Below are positions 9,365 to 17,557 of a stretch of DNA of 64,000 bases, in pieces. This DNA is from an uncultured SAR116 cluster alpha proteobacterium. Its GTDB lineage: Bacteria > Pseudomonadota > Alphaproteobacteria > Puniceispirillales > Puniceispirillaceae. Within the stretch, counting starts at the first letter, position 1. Every line of letters begins with the position of its first letter. The notes below the pieces were generated by a model. It was given only the letters and a program-made list of their open reading frames with translations, was not told the origin of the DNA and did not search any database. Both the position numbers and the translations under genes were made by a program. The DNA lies in NCBI GenBank assembly GCA_902520885.1, contig CABYPW010000003.1, forward strand, positions 62,001 to 126,000, given 5' to 3'.

Positions 9365-9820
9365 TTAAATTAAATTGCCGGGGTTAATACCAGATACAAA
9401 ATCAGAATTAATTTTCAGATTATTTATTTGGCTATAGGTCTTTAGACCTTTATTTGAATAAGGGTTTAATAATTCTTTAACGATTTTCTTAGTATAAACG
9501 TTGGTTTCTATTAATAAAATTTCATGAAGCGTTAGAAAACATCTTGTTCGGTATTTTTCCTCAGGCCATCTTTTCTTAACTTTTTCTATTTTTACGAAAA
9601 AGTAAAGTATTTCAGGTTTATTTGAAAATAAACTATACCTAGTTTTTATTTTTCCATAAACTCCGGCCTCTTCATAAAGCTCTCTTAAAGCAGCAGTTGT
9701 TAATTTTTCGTCTTTACGGACATTGCCTTTTGGAAACGTAAATAGATTTTGCTTATTTGTTATAAGGCAAAATCTTGGTTCTGTTTCTGTTTTTAAATAA
9801 GCAATTGAGGCAACTTTCAT
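9365..9820 (-). CDS. Nudix hydrolase
   Basis: A 151-residue Nudix protein. The Nudix box runs from Gly32 to Val54 in the order G-x5-E-x7-REL-x-EE-x-GV, with all catalytic Glu residues present. The layout (Nudix box directly after LFTFPKGNV, short C-terminal helix) is like diadenosine- or diphosphoinositol-polyphosphate hydrolases, but the substrate is not determinable. I start it at the ATG at 9820; a longer frame to 9877 would place 12-bp operator-like repeats inside the gene and adds an unrelated hydrophobic stretch. It is upstream of ppk2 on the same strand and divergent from an XRE regulator, with which it shares a 77-base promoter region. Confidence 0.85.
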   Translation of the reverse strand: MKVASIAYLKTETEPRFCLITNKQNLFTFPKGNVRKDEKLTTAALRELYEEAGVYGKIKTRYSLFSNKPEILYFFVKIEKVKKRWPEEKYRTRCFLTLHEILLIETNVYTKKIVKELLNPYSNKGLKTYSQINNLKINSDFVSGINPGNLI

Positions 9821-9842
9821 ATTGATAATATACCAGTTATAT

Positions 9843-9876
9843 GCAAAAAGTACATAAAAAATACGCAAAAAGTACA
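9843..9876. repeat. Two 12-bp direct repeats between Nudix and XRE genes
   Basis: GCAAAAAGTACA occurs at 9843-9854 and again at 9865-9876, a start-to-start distance of 22 bases (about two helical turns). One copy lies 22 bases from the Nudix ATG (9820) and the other 21 bases from the XRE ATG (9898), so the arrangement is symmetrical in the divergent promoter. A pair of operators for the XRE repressor is the simplest reading. Confidence 0.7.
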
Positions 9877-9897
9877 CATTTATTGTAATTTAAACCC

Positions 9898-10158
9898 ATG
9901 AAACCAAAGGAATTTAAAAGCTGGCGTAAAGCAAACGGATTTAATCAAACAGTGGCTGCGCGTAAGCTCGGTTTAAAATTAAGAACCGTACAATACTATG
10001 AAAAAGGTGAACGGAAGGGAAAAAAAATACCTATACCAAAAGCCGTATCACTCGCCTGTTTTGCTATTTCTTGTGGAGTAACTAATGTTGACTTTTCTGA
10101 TCCTAGGGGTCTACCGAAGAAGAACCAGAATTACTTTAATCTTACGGTAAAAAACTAA
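9898..10158 (+). CDS. XRE-family helix-turn-helix regulator, small
   Basis: An 86-residue DNA-binding protein. Residues 4-45 form a Cro/CI-type helix-turn-helix: FKSWRKANGFNQTVAARKLG, then LKLRTVQYYEKGE with the recognition helix. There is no obvious ligand-binding domain; the C-terminal half is short and polar. It lies divergent to the Nudix gene, with two 12-bp direct repeats between them, and probably represses its own and the Nudix promoter. It converges on phoU with only 21 bases between the stops. Confidence 0.8.
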   Translation: MKPKEFKSWRKANGFNQTVAARKLGLKLRTVQYYEKGERKGKKIPIPKAVSLACFAISCGVTNVDFSDPRGLPKKNQNYFNLTVKN

Positions 10159-10179
10159 AAATTATAATAAAAAATGAGT

Positions 10180-10866
10180 TTATATTTTAAAATCGATTTT
10201 AGGCCGCTCCTCATCCAACATTTTGCCATTTTCAATAAAATAAATTTGCTCAGCTATACTTGTGCAGTAATCGCCTATGCGTTCTATATTTTTTGCTATG
10301 AATAATGCGTTAATTTCTGCTGGGCTCGAACCCTTTTCTACCATCCTACGATATATTCGTTTATAAACTACGCTATGTTGAGCGTCCAATTCTACATCAC
10401 CCTCCCAGACTAATCTTGCCTTTTTAGAATCAAGTCGCCCAAGTGCATCAAGAACATCTGTAAGTAATTCCCTCGCTATCTCAGAAATATCATTAAGTTT
10501 TTGTAAAATGTGTAAATCGCTATCCTCTGCAATCATAAATTCGCGCCGTTTTATAATATTTTTCGAATAATCGCCAATTCGCTCCAAGAATGTAGCAATC
10601 TTTGGAGCTGTAATTATTCGTCTTAAATCATTTGCTTGAGGTGATCTAATAGCAATGATCTCTACAGTCTTATTATAGATTTCACTTTCCAGTTGGTCTA
10701 TTTTTTTATCATTTTTAATTAAACTCTTGAGATTTGCCTCTTCATTTGCCATACCATCAGTAACTGCGATGAATTGACTGAAGGCTAAGCTTCCCATTTT
10801 TGTAATAAGTGTATCTAACTCATTTAAATCATCGTCAAAGGCAGAGTTAATATGTTCTCTAGTCAT
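10180..10866 (-). CDS. phoU: Phosphate signalling protein PhoU
   Basis: A 228-residue all-helical cytoplasmic protein with two PhoU repeats: MGSLAFSQFIAVTDGMANE and ERIGDYSKNIIKR in the first half, IYRRMVEKGSSPAEINALFIAKNIERIGDYCTSIAEQI in the second. The repeated E-RIGDY signatures carry the metal-binding acidic residues. PhoU links the state of the Pst transporter to PhoR and keeps the Pho regulon off when phosphate is plentiful. It is the last gene of the pst operon, 9 bases after pstB. Confidence 0.96.
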   Translation of the reverse strand: MTREHINSAFDDDLNELDTLITKMGSLAFSQFIAVTDGMANEEANLKSLIKNDKKIDQLESEIYNKTVEIIAIRSPQANDLRRIITAPKIATFLERIGDYSKNIIKRREFMIAEDSDLHILQKLNDISEIARELLTDVLDALGRLDSKKARLVWEGDVELDAQHSVVYKRIYRRMVEKGSSPAEINALFIAKNIERIGDYCTSIAEQIYFIENGKMLDEERPKIDFKI

Positions 10867-10875
10867 TTTAATTTC

Positions 10876-11646
10876 CTAACCAATTTTACCAGATATATAG
10901 GCTTCGGTCTGAGAGTCTTTTGGGCGAACAAATATTTCTTTAGTATCCCCATACTCAATTAAATTACCAAGATGAAAGTAGGCAGTTTTCTGAGACACTC
11001 TCGCAGCCTGTTGCATTGAATGAGTTACAATTATAATTGTATATTCCTTTGCCAATTCTGACATTAGGTCTTCAATCTTTGATGTCGCTATTGGGTCGAG
11101 AGCAGAACATGGCTCGTCCATAAGTATGATTTGAGGTTCCACCGCAATTGTTCTAGCGATACATAAACGCTGTTGCTGCCCTCCTGACAAGCCTGTCCCA
11201 GATTCATTAAGTCGGTCTCTTGCTTCATTCCATAATCCGGCACCTTTCAGCGCTTTTTCTACTATTTCATCAAGTTCGGATTTACTTGATGCTAGTCCAT
11301 GTATGCGCGGGCCATAAGCAACATTTTCGTAAATTGATTTTGGGAATGGATTCGGTTTTTGAAAGACCATCCCAACTTTTGCTCTAAGCGGTACAACATC
11401 AACGGATGGATCATAGATATCTTGTCCATCAACAATTACACTTCCTTCTATTTTACAATGTTCAATGGTGTCGTTCATACGATTTATAGTTCTTAAAAAA
11501 GTGGACTTACCACAACCGGATGGTCCAATAAAAGCAGTAATAGATTTTTTTTCAATGCCAATGCTTACACTATTTATCGCTTTATTTTCTCCATAATATA
11601 CTGATACATCTCTGCACTTTACTATATTCTCAATATTTTGGCTCAT
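10876..11646 (-). CDS. pstB: Phosphate ABC transporter ATP-binding protein PstB
   Basis: The 256-residue ATPase that powers PstSCAB. It carries Walker [10 protein letters not shown], the PstB-typical [10 protein letters not shown]-loop region [25 protein letters not shown] signature LSGGQQQR, Walker [13 protein letters not shown] and the switch His in [11 protein letters not shown]. Start codon and spacing (14 bases after pstA) fit an uninterrupted operon. Confidence 0.97.
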   Translation of the reverse strand: MSQNIENIVKCRDVSVYYGENKAINSVSIGIEKKSITAFIGPSGCGKSTFLRTINRMNDTIEHCKIEGSVIVDGQDIYDPSVDVVPLRAKVGMVFQKPNPFPKSIYENVAYGPRIHGLASSKSELDEIVEKALKGAGLWNEARDRLNESGTGLSGGQQQRLCIARTIAVEPQIILMDEPCSALDPIATSKIEDLMSELAKEYTIIIVTHSMQQAARVSQKTAYFHLGNLIEYGDTKEIFVRPKDSQTEAYISGKIG

Positions 11647-11660
11647 GCAAATCCCCTAGA

Positions 11661-12941
11661 TTACCAACGACGTTCCAACTTTCGACGAAGCCAAACGGCC
11701 CCCCCATTCATTATCATTAAAAATAATAATAATATAATGATTGCTGCACTAGTTTTCTGAATAAACATTCTTTCTGCAAAATCAGCCCACATAAATATTT
11801 GCACAGGTAGTACAGTTCCTGGATCTGTTACTGATCCTGGTATATCAACAATGAATGCTACCATTCCTATCATTAACAAAGGAGCCGTCTCACCAAGTGC
11901 TTGAGCCATGCCAATTATTGTGCCAGTGAGCATTCCTGGAATAGCTAGTGGTACTACATGATGAAAGGTTGCCTGCATGGGAGAAGCCCCAATTCCAAGC
12001 GCTCCATCCCGTATGCTTGGGGGGACTGCTCTTATAGCTGCTCGGCTTGAAATTATAATCGTTGGAAGGGTCATTAAAGCTAAAACCATGCCGCCAACTA
12101 AAGGGATTGATCTTGGCATACCAAAAAGATTTATAAAAATCGCCAGTCCTAGAATTCCAAAAACAACGGATGGAACTGCTGCTAAATTATTAATATTTAT
12201 TTCAATTAATTCAGTAAATTTATTTTTAGGAGCAAATTCTTCTAGATAAACCGCAGTGGCAACACCAATAGGGAATGATATAATGAAGCAAATTGCTAAG
12301 GTAAACATAGAACCAATAAATGCACCTTTTATGCCGGCCATCTCCGCATTTCTTGAAGCACTGCCAAAAAATAGATAATCAGATACTTCATATGAGATAA
12401 GACCTTCTTTTTTCATTTTGTCTAGATACGAAATTTCTATATCTGAGAGTCTTCTTTGTTTTTCCGGTGTTTCCTTCTTAATAAATCCACGAAAATAAGA
12501 ATCCGCATCATCGTCTAAAGCAAATTTAATTTTTTGCATAGTATCCAATTTATCGGTATTGTTTTTAACAAATTCTACTAGACGCACATCTGACCCGTTA
12601 GATAAGAGACTGCGCGCAGCTTTTTTTTCACTTCGATTTTTTGCGCCAGTAAATTCTAAAACTGCTTCATTAATGATCTTTTTTGCTTGTCCTTCAAACA
12701 GGGACTGGTCTGACATGTCACCCCTAGGGTCGAGTCGTTCTCTTGTTAATTCAACTTCAAAAATTGCATAGTATTGAAAAAATCCGGGTGCTCCCTTTGA
12801 TACGATAGAAACTAAAAGAATTGCCAAAAAAATCACTGCAAGGGCTATAGCTGAGACACCAAACAATCTAAAATTTCGCTCTTTTTTGCCTCTAGCTTTT
12901 AAACTATCAATTACTATCTTTTCGGTGCGTGTTTGAGCCAT
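11661..12941 (-). CDS. pstA: Phosphate ABC transporter permease PstA, enlarged
   Basis: A 426-residue inner-membrane permease, longer than the roughly 295 residues of E. coli PstA. The C-terminal 230 residues are a standard permease domain with the EAA loop around DGALGIGASPMQATFHHVVPLAIPG. The extra length is N-terminal: one membrane helix (about residues 28-48) and a roughly 150-residue polar, presumably periplasmic insert. This long PstA with a DUF3333-like N-terminus is, from family knowledge, common in alphaproteobacteria. It is 11 bases downstream of pstC and partners with PstC to form the channel. Confidence 0.95.
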   Translation of the reverse strand: MAQTRTEKIVIDSLKARGKKERNFRLFGVSAIALAVIFLAILLVSIVSKGAPGFFQYYAIFEVELTRERLDPRGDMSDQSLFEGQAKKIINEAVLEFTGAKNRSEKKAARSLLSNGSDVRLVEFVKNNTDKLDTMQKIKFALDDDADSYFRGFIKKETPEKQRRLSDIEISYLDKMKKEGLISYEVSDYLFFGSASRNAEMAGIKGAFIGSMFTLAICFIISFPIGVATAVYLEEFAPKNKFTELIEININNLAAVPSVVFGILGLAIFINLFGMPRSIPLVGGMVLALMTLPTIIISSRAAIRAVPPSIRDGALGIGASPMQATFHHVVPLAIPGMLTGTIIGMAQALGETAPLLMIGMVAFIVDIPGSVTDPGTVLPVQIFMWADFAERMFIQKTSAAIIILLLFLMIMNGGAVWLRRKLERRW

Positions 12942-12952
12942 CTTAAGTTTCT

Positions 12953-14338
12953 CTATTCGTATTGTTCTTTATATTTTTTTACAATTTGTAAAGCAAAGAA
13001 GTTAAGTATTAGCGTTATAACAATCAAAGTTAAGGCAAGAGCGAAAGCCGACAGTGTTTTAGCTGATTCGAATTCTTGGTCGCCAACTAATATTGTAACA
13101 ATTTGTGCTGTAACAGTGGTTACAGCATCAAGTGGGTTTATTGAAAGATTAGCTGCTAAGCCTGCTGCCATAACAACAATCATTGTTTCACCAACTGCTC
13201 GTGATACTGCTAGAATAATACTTGCAACTATGCCGGGTAATGCTGCTGGTAAAACTACCTTTTTTATAGATTCACTTTTAGTTGAACCGAGTCCTAGTGC
13301 GGCATCTCTTAATGACTGTGGAACGGCACTTATTACATCATCTGACAAAGACGATACAAAAGGTATAATCATGATACCCATAACAAAGCCTGCTGCGAGA
13401 GCTGATTCTGATGCTACATCAAGTCCGATTAAACTGCCGGTTTGACGGAAAAATGGCGCTATAGTCAGTGCGGCAAAAAAACCATAAACAACTGTTGGTA
13501 CGCCAGCAAGAACCTCAAGCATTGGTTTGAAAATGCCACGTACTTTTTTGCTAGCGTACTCAGAGAGATATATTGCGGATAAAAGGCCAACGGGAACAGA
13601 CACGCTGAGGGCGATAATTGATATAAGAAAAGTGCCTACAAACAGTGGAATCGAGCCGTAACTCGAAAGACCAGCTTGGTCAGAGCCAGCTCGAGCAGCT
13701 CCCTCAAATTCAGGATTCCAGGTCAACCCAGTTAAAAACTCCAACGGAGGTATAAGTCGAAAAAACCTTAATGATTCAAAAATGACTGAAAAAACAATTC
13801 CGATTGTTGTGATAATTGCTATCAATGAGCAGACAACTAAACCAATCATCATCAATTTTTCGACGGCTATTCTCGCTCTAAATTCAATTTTTATTTTGGT
13901 CAAAGAAAAATAACCTAAGGTAACGCTCAGCAGTATACTCGATATTGCAATCATAATATTTGAGTAGCCACGCCAAACTATTAACTTTTCTGCTAAGGAA
14001 ATGACCCATTGTTCCGGTTTCCCAACTATGATACCTGATGCAATATTTTGTATTTTGGCGATTAGGATCAGAACTGTTTGGTTTCCATCTATAATTAAAT
14101 TATTTGGGAAACGATTTTTTAGCATTTGATTAAAAATAACGTCATCAAAACCTATCCATAAGGATAAAAGCACCAATGAGGGAGCTATGCCTAAAATAGC
14201 TGGAAAAAATCCATAGTAAATGTATAGAGAATGAGGCCTTTTATCTTCAGCTTTAGAAATGCTGACGATTTTATTTCTTCCGATAAAAAATAAACTACAT
14301 CCTGTTATTATTATTATTATGTAAGTTGTAAGAAGCAT
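12953..14338 (-). CDS. pstC: Phosphate ABC transporter permease PstC, enlarged
   Basis: A 461-residue permease, longer than E. coli PstC (about 320). The core (from about residue 170) contains the conserved PLEFLTGLTWNPEF, the cytoplasmic-loop EAA region DAALGLGSTKSESIKKVVLPAALPG, and VGETMIVVMAAGL. N-terminal residues 1-150 add further membrane helices and a polar loop. It forms the membrane channel with PstA. An intrinsic terminator between pstS and pstC (14351-14390) should lower its expression relative to the binding protein. Confidence 0.95.
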   Translation of the reverse strand: MLLTTYIIIIITGCSLFFIGRNKIVSISKAEDKRPHSLYIYYGFFPAILGIAPSLVLLSLWIGFDDVIFNQMLKNRFPNNLIIDGNQTVLILIAKIQNIASGIIVGKPEQWVISLAEKLIVWRGYSNIMIAISSILLSVTLGYFSLTKIKIEFRARIAVEKLMMIGLVVCSLIAIITTIGIVFSVIFESLRFFRLIPPLEFLTGLTWNPEFEGAARAGSDQAGLSSYGSIPLFVGTFLISIIALSVSVPVGLLSAIYLSEYASKKVRGIFKPMLEVLAGVPTVVYGFFAALTIAPFFRQTGSLIGLDVASESALAAGFVMGIMIIPFVSSLSDDVISAVPQSLRDAALGLGSTKSESIKKVVLPAALPGIVASIILAVSRAVGETMIVVMAAGLAANLSINPLDAVTTVTAQIVTILVGDQEFESAKTLSAFALALTLIVITLILNFFALQIVKKYKEQYE

Positions 14339-14350
14339 TTTTATCTCTAT

Positions 14351-14390
14351 AAAAAAAAAGGGCGTCAGTATTAAGATTTAACTGACGCCC
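14351..14390 (-). terminator. Intrinsic terminator between pstS and pstC
   Basis: On the minus strand GGGCGTCAG and CTGACGCCC (14390-14382 with 14368-14360) form a perfect 9-bp GC-rich stem with a 13-base loop, followed at once by a run of nine T (14359-14351). It lies 21 bases after the pstS stop, inside the operon. Partial read-through would give the usual excess of binding protein over PstCAB. Confidence 0.9.
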
Positions 14391-14410
14391 CATTGTAACA
14401 CAAATGTTTT

Positions 14411-15445
14411 CTACAGCATATCAGCAGTAAGTTTTGGCAACTCTGACATTGCCTTTTTGTACTTAGCTTGTTCGTCTGCAGGCATAGGTACCATTCCTGC
14501 GTCAGCTAATACACCATCATCACCCCAATGCTTTGTCCATTCTTCCATGTATTCAGCTATGCCAGGCACAACACCAACATGAGCATGCTTCACGTAAAAA
14601 TACAAAGCCCTTGAAATAGCATAGTCTCCACTTGCAATTGCCTCAAAGGTTGCTCCACCCCCGTCAATAATTGCACTCTGAAGTGTGTCTCTGTTCTGGT
14701 CTAAATAGGAGAATCCAAATATACCGTATGTTAAACTATCTTCTTGAAGCTTTTGCACAATTAAATTGTCCTGTTCACCAGCTTCGATGAAGGCCCCGTC
14801 TGTTCGCATGGCACGGCATTTCTTACCTTTCTTATCGTCTCTTGCTGCCGACGCTTTTTTTGCCAACTCATCTTTTGCACAGTATGCCTTCTGATTTACC
14901 ATTTCAGCAAATGATGCGCGCGTACCAGATGTCGTTGGAGGACCATAAACTCTTATTTCTATATCTGGATAACTTGGGTTAATTTCACTCCATTTTTTGT
15001 AAGGGTTAGGAATCCAAGAACCATCCTCTTGAGGAATTTCCGCAGTTAGTGCTTTACCCAAATCTGCTTTTGAAATGTTTAGAGTCTCACCATTAATAGA
15101 GTTGGCTACTGCGATTCCGTCGTATCCAACTTTTATTTCAGTTAGGTCTACACCATTTTTGTCGCAATATTCTAATTCAGATGTTTTCATTCGTGATGAA
15201 GCGTTCCCAATATCGATGTATTCTGTTCCAATTCCGTCACAAACTCCTTTTTTACCAACCGAGGAGCCACCAGATTCAACAACCGGGGTTTTGAAAGATG
15301 GGTTTTTACCCATTTCTTCTGCTATTATGGTCGCAAAAGGTAAAACAGTTGAGGAACCGGCTAAACTTAATTGATCTCTAGCCTGAGCTACACCAGCTAT
15401 CGATATAGATAACGCTAGTGTTGTAAACAGTTGTGAAAAACGCAT
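14411..15445 (-). CDS. pstS: Periplasmic phosphate-binding protein PstS
   Basis: A 344-residue binding protein with a classical signal peptide (MRFSQLF...GVAQA, cleavage near residue 22) and the family start LSLAGSSTVLPFA in the mature protein. Phosphate-contact segments are recognisable: SGGSSVGKKG, IDIGNASSRMK and GPPTTSGTRASF. It delivers phosphate to PstCA. A strong AAGGAG site precedes the ATG, and a Pho box lies 48-65 bases upstream, so the gene is PhoB-activated by inference. Confidence 0.97.
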   Translation of the reverse strand: MRFSQLFTTLALSISIAGVAQARDQLSLAGSSTVLPFATIIAEEMGKNPSFKTPVVESGGSSVGKKGVCDGIGTEYIDIGNASSRMKTSELEYCDKNGVDLTEIKVGYDGIAVANSINGETLNISKADLGKALTAEIPQEDGSWIPNPYKKWSEINPSYPDIEIRVYGPPTTSGTRASFAEMVNQKAYCAKDELAKKASAARDDKKGKKCRAMRTDGAFIEAGEQDNLIVQKLQEDSLTYGIFGFSYLDQNRDTLQSAIIDGGGATFEAIASGDYAISRALYFYVKHAHVGVVPGIAEYMEEWTKHWGDDGVLADAGMVPMPADEQAKYKKAMSELPKLTADML

Positions 15446-15492
15446 AAAATTCTCCTTTGAAATAGTTTATACGCGAGTCATAAATGTCTATT

Positions 15493-15510
15493 ATTACACT
15501 TTTGTGACAA
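15493..15510 (-). promoter_or_regulatory. Pho box upstream of pstS
   Basis: Minus strand TTGTCAC-AAAA-GTGTAAT, two direct half-sites in the 7-4-7 layout of PhoB sites. It is located in the 82-base gap between phoB and pstS, in the direction of pstS. Confidence 0.85.
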
Positions 15511-15527
15511 AAAAGGTTTTTATAAGA

Positions 15528-16247
15528 TTAATTATGATCACTCAAAGCTAGAGCATAACCTGAGCTTCTCACTGTCCGAATAACGTCTCCCCAGTTTCTA
15601 CCGTTAGATTGCTTTTGAAGAGCTTTTCTTAATCTTCCAATATGTACATCAACAGTTCTATCTTCAACGAACACTCCATGTCCCCAGGCATTATCTAATA
15701 ATTGTGACCTACTATACACTTGCCCTGGTCGCTCCATTAAGGTCGACAAAATATTAAACTCTTTAGGTCCGAGACTGATGGCTATCCCATCTCTTTCAAC
15801 TAATTTTTTTCCAGGATATAGTTTTAAATTCCCGTGCTCTATTACTTCATTAACGATGGAGGGTTTGGCTCTTCTAAGTATAGCCCTGATGCGAGAGATA
15901 AGTTCTTTTGGTGAGAAAGGTTTGGTAATATAATCATCTGCGCCAATGTCAAGTCCTAGCGTTCGGTCGCCTTCCTCTCCTCTCGCGCTTAACATGATTA
16001 TCGGAATATGTCTTGTAGATGATTTCGAGCGTAATTCTCGACAAACTTCAATACCAGATAAAACTGGCATCATCCAGTCCAAGATTATAATGTCTGGCAA
16101 ATAATCTTCGGCATTAATTATTGTATCCTCTCCATTTTCGCAGGAAATGACGTTGAAGTCGGCTTGTTTGAGATTATAACGCAAGAGTTCTAATTGATTA
16201 GGCTCGTCATCCGCAATAAGAACTTTTACTTTGGGTTTGTTTTTCAT
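15528..16247 (-). CDS. phoB: Phosphate response regulator PhoB
   Basis: A 239-residue two-domain regulator. The receiver domain has the acidic pair DDEP, the phospho-acceptor Asp57 in IIILDWMMP, and conserved Thr/Ser and Lys (MLSARGEEG, ITKPFSPKEL). The C-terminal OmpR/PhoB-type winged helix has GPKEFNILSTLMERPGQVYSR and VDVHIGRLRKAL. Once phosphorylated by PhoR it binds Pho boxes, four of which are visible in this window, including one in its own promoter, implying autoactivation. Genes lie in the order phoR, phoB, pstS on the same strand. Confidence 0.96.
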   Translation of the reverse strand: MKNKPKVKVLIADDEPNQLELLRYNLKQADFNVISCENGEDTIINAEDYLPDIIILDWMMPVLSGIEVCRELRSKSSTRHIPIIMLSARGEEGDRTLGLDIGADDYITKPFSPKELISRIRAILRRAKPSIVNEVIEHGNLKLYPGKKLVERDGIAISLGPKEFNILSTLMERPGQVYSRSQLLDNAWGHGVFVEDRTVDVHIGRLRKALQKQSNGRNWGDVIRTVRSSGYALALSDHN

Positions 16248-16298
16248 GCTGAATATTATATACCATCAATTATGTTTTCAACGTAATATAACAGAAAT

Positions 16299-16316
16299 AT
16301 GACACTGATGTGACAA
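16299..16316 (-). promoter_or_regulatory. Pho box upstream of phoB
   Basis: Minus strand TTGTCAC-ATCA-GTGTCAT, the best match in the window to the Pho box consensus. It lies between the phoR stop and phoB start. A TATATT (16285-16290) follows after 8 bases and could be the -10 of a PhoB-activated promoter. Confidence 0.85.
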
Positions 16317-16331
16317 TTTCGGGCCAAACAA

Positions 16332-17432
16332 TTATTCGTTTAATCTTAACCCTGAGAGTAAAGTATGAAAATATGGTACCGAAATTTGAAACATTGTTTC
16401 CTTTTTAAGTTCACTTTCTATCTTAAGCGTCCCTCTATGCTTGTGAATAATATGTTTGACAATTGCAAGACCAAGACCTGTTCCACCCATTTGTCGTGAA
16501 CGACCTTTGTCAACCCGATAAAAGCGTTCTGTTAATCTTGGTAAATGCTCCGCTTCAATACCATCTCCTTCATTTTTAATTTTAACAGTTATTTGACCAA
16601 CGACTGTTTCTGTTAGTTGTATCGTTATCTTAGACTCAGGGTAGCTATATTTGAGAGCATTATCGATCAGATTATGAAATACCTCAGTGATTTCATCAGT
16701 TTCTCCTCTAATGATGGGTTCATCAGTTATGTTTTTTCGTTGGTCTTGAAAATCGATTATGTGCCCTGTTTTTATTGCTCTATTATTTAATGAAGCAATA
16801 ACTGAGGCCAAAACTGTTTTGATAAATACTTTTCCGGTTGGAGCAATATGTTCTTCTGCTTCTACTCTTGATAATGACATTAAATCATCGATCAGTCGCG
16901 ACATTCGCTTTGCTTCATCTTCCATAATTTTCAGAAAGCGTTCCTTCATATCATTTTCAATATCGGGCGTATTCTGCATTGTTTCCACGAACCCCATAAG
17001 GCTAGTTAGTGGTGACCTCAATTCATGACTTACATTAGCTACAAAATCACGACGTATTTTTTCAAGATTGTGTTGCAACGTCATATCCATTAAAAGGACA
17101 ATAGCTTGCTGGTTTCCAATGCCCATTATACGTCCTTTGAGGTGATGATATTTATCATTTTTTAGAGTTGCATTAAATTCAGTTATTTTGCCTTCTTGAA
17201 TAAAATCCTTCGATTTATTTTCTAATTCTATATAATTCAATCTTTGGTTTAGTAACGTACCAATTAAATTATCGCCAAGTAATCGCTTAGCTGGAGCGTT
17301 GGCATTCGTAACACACTGTTCAAGGTCGATCTCTAATAATGCATCATCCATCACCTTACCCAAGTATAAAATAGTACTAAGAGTTTTAGTGTTCGGACTT
17401 TGAACTATTTCTTTTTCATTGGGTTCAGTCAT
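16332..17432 (-). CDS. phoR: Phosphate sensor kinase PhoR, lacking membrane helices
   Basis: A 366-residue histidine kinase: a PAS-like domain (about 25-125), dimerisation/phospho-acceptor domain with His136 in NVSHELRSPLTS, and an ATPase domain with the N box FHNLIDNALKYS, G1 NEGDGIEAEHLP, F box RFYR and G2 GGTGLGLAI. It should phosphorylate PhoB. Unlike E. coli PhoR, it has no N-terminal hydrophobic segment, so it is predicted to be soluble or only peripherally attached. The start is supported by an AAGGA site 10 bases upstream of the ATG, and no longer frame is visible. phoR is the first gene of the block, 84 bases before phoB. Confidence 0.93.
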   Translation of the reverse strand: MTEPNEKEIVQSPNTKTLSTILYLGKVMDDALLEIDLEQCVTNANAPAKRLLGDNLIGTLLNQRLNYIELENKSKDFIQEGKITEFNATLKNDKYHHLKGRIMGIGNQQAIVLLMDMTLQHNLEKIRRDFVANVSHELRSPLTSLMGFVETMQNTPDIENDMKERFLKIMEDEAKRMSRLIDDLMSLSRVEAEEHIAPTGKVFIKTVLASVIASLNNRAIKTGHIIDFQDQRKNITDEPIIRGETDEITEVFHNLIDNALKYSYPESKITIQLTETVVGQITVKIKNEGDGIEAEHLPRLTERFYRVDKGRSRQMGGTGLGLAIVKHIIHKHRGTLKIESELKKETMFQISVPYFHTLLSGLRLNE

Positions 17433-17557
17433 AGACGCGTCCTTATATTATAATACCTTTTTTATTTAGGAAAATCGATTTAACAAGTATGTTCTTGTTA
17501 TCGTCATAAAAAAAATAGTTACTATCTTCTCTCTAATTTGTGTTTTACCCTTATGCA

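Noticed and set aside
9821-9877. Longer N-terminus of the Nudix protein
   Set aside because: The extension is hydrophobic with no homology to the family, lacks a ribosome-binding site, and would place the 12-bp direct repeats inside the coding region.
12933-13445. 170-codon ORF opposite pstC
   Set aside because: Shadow of the well-conserved pstC gene on the other strand.
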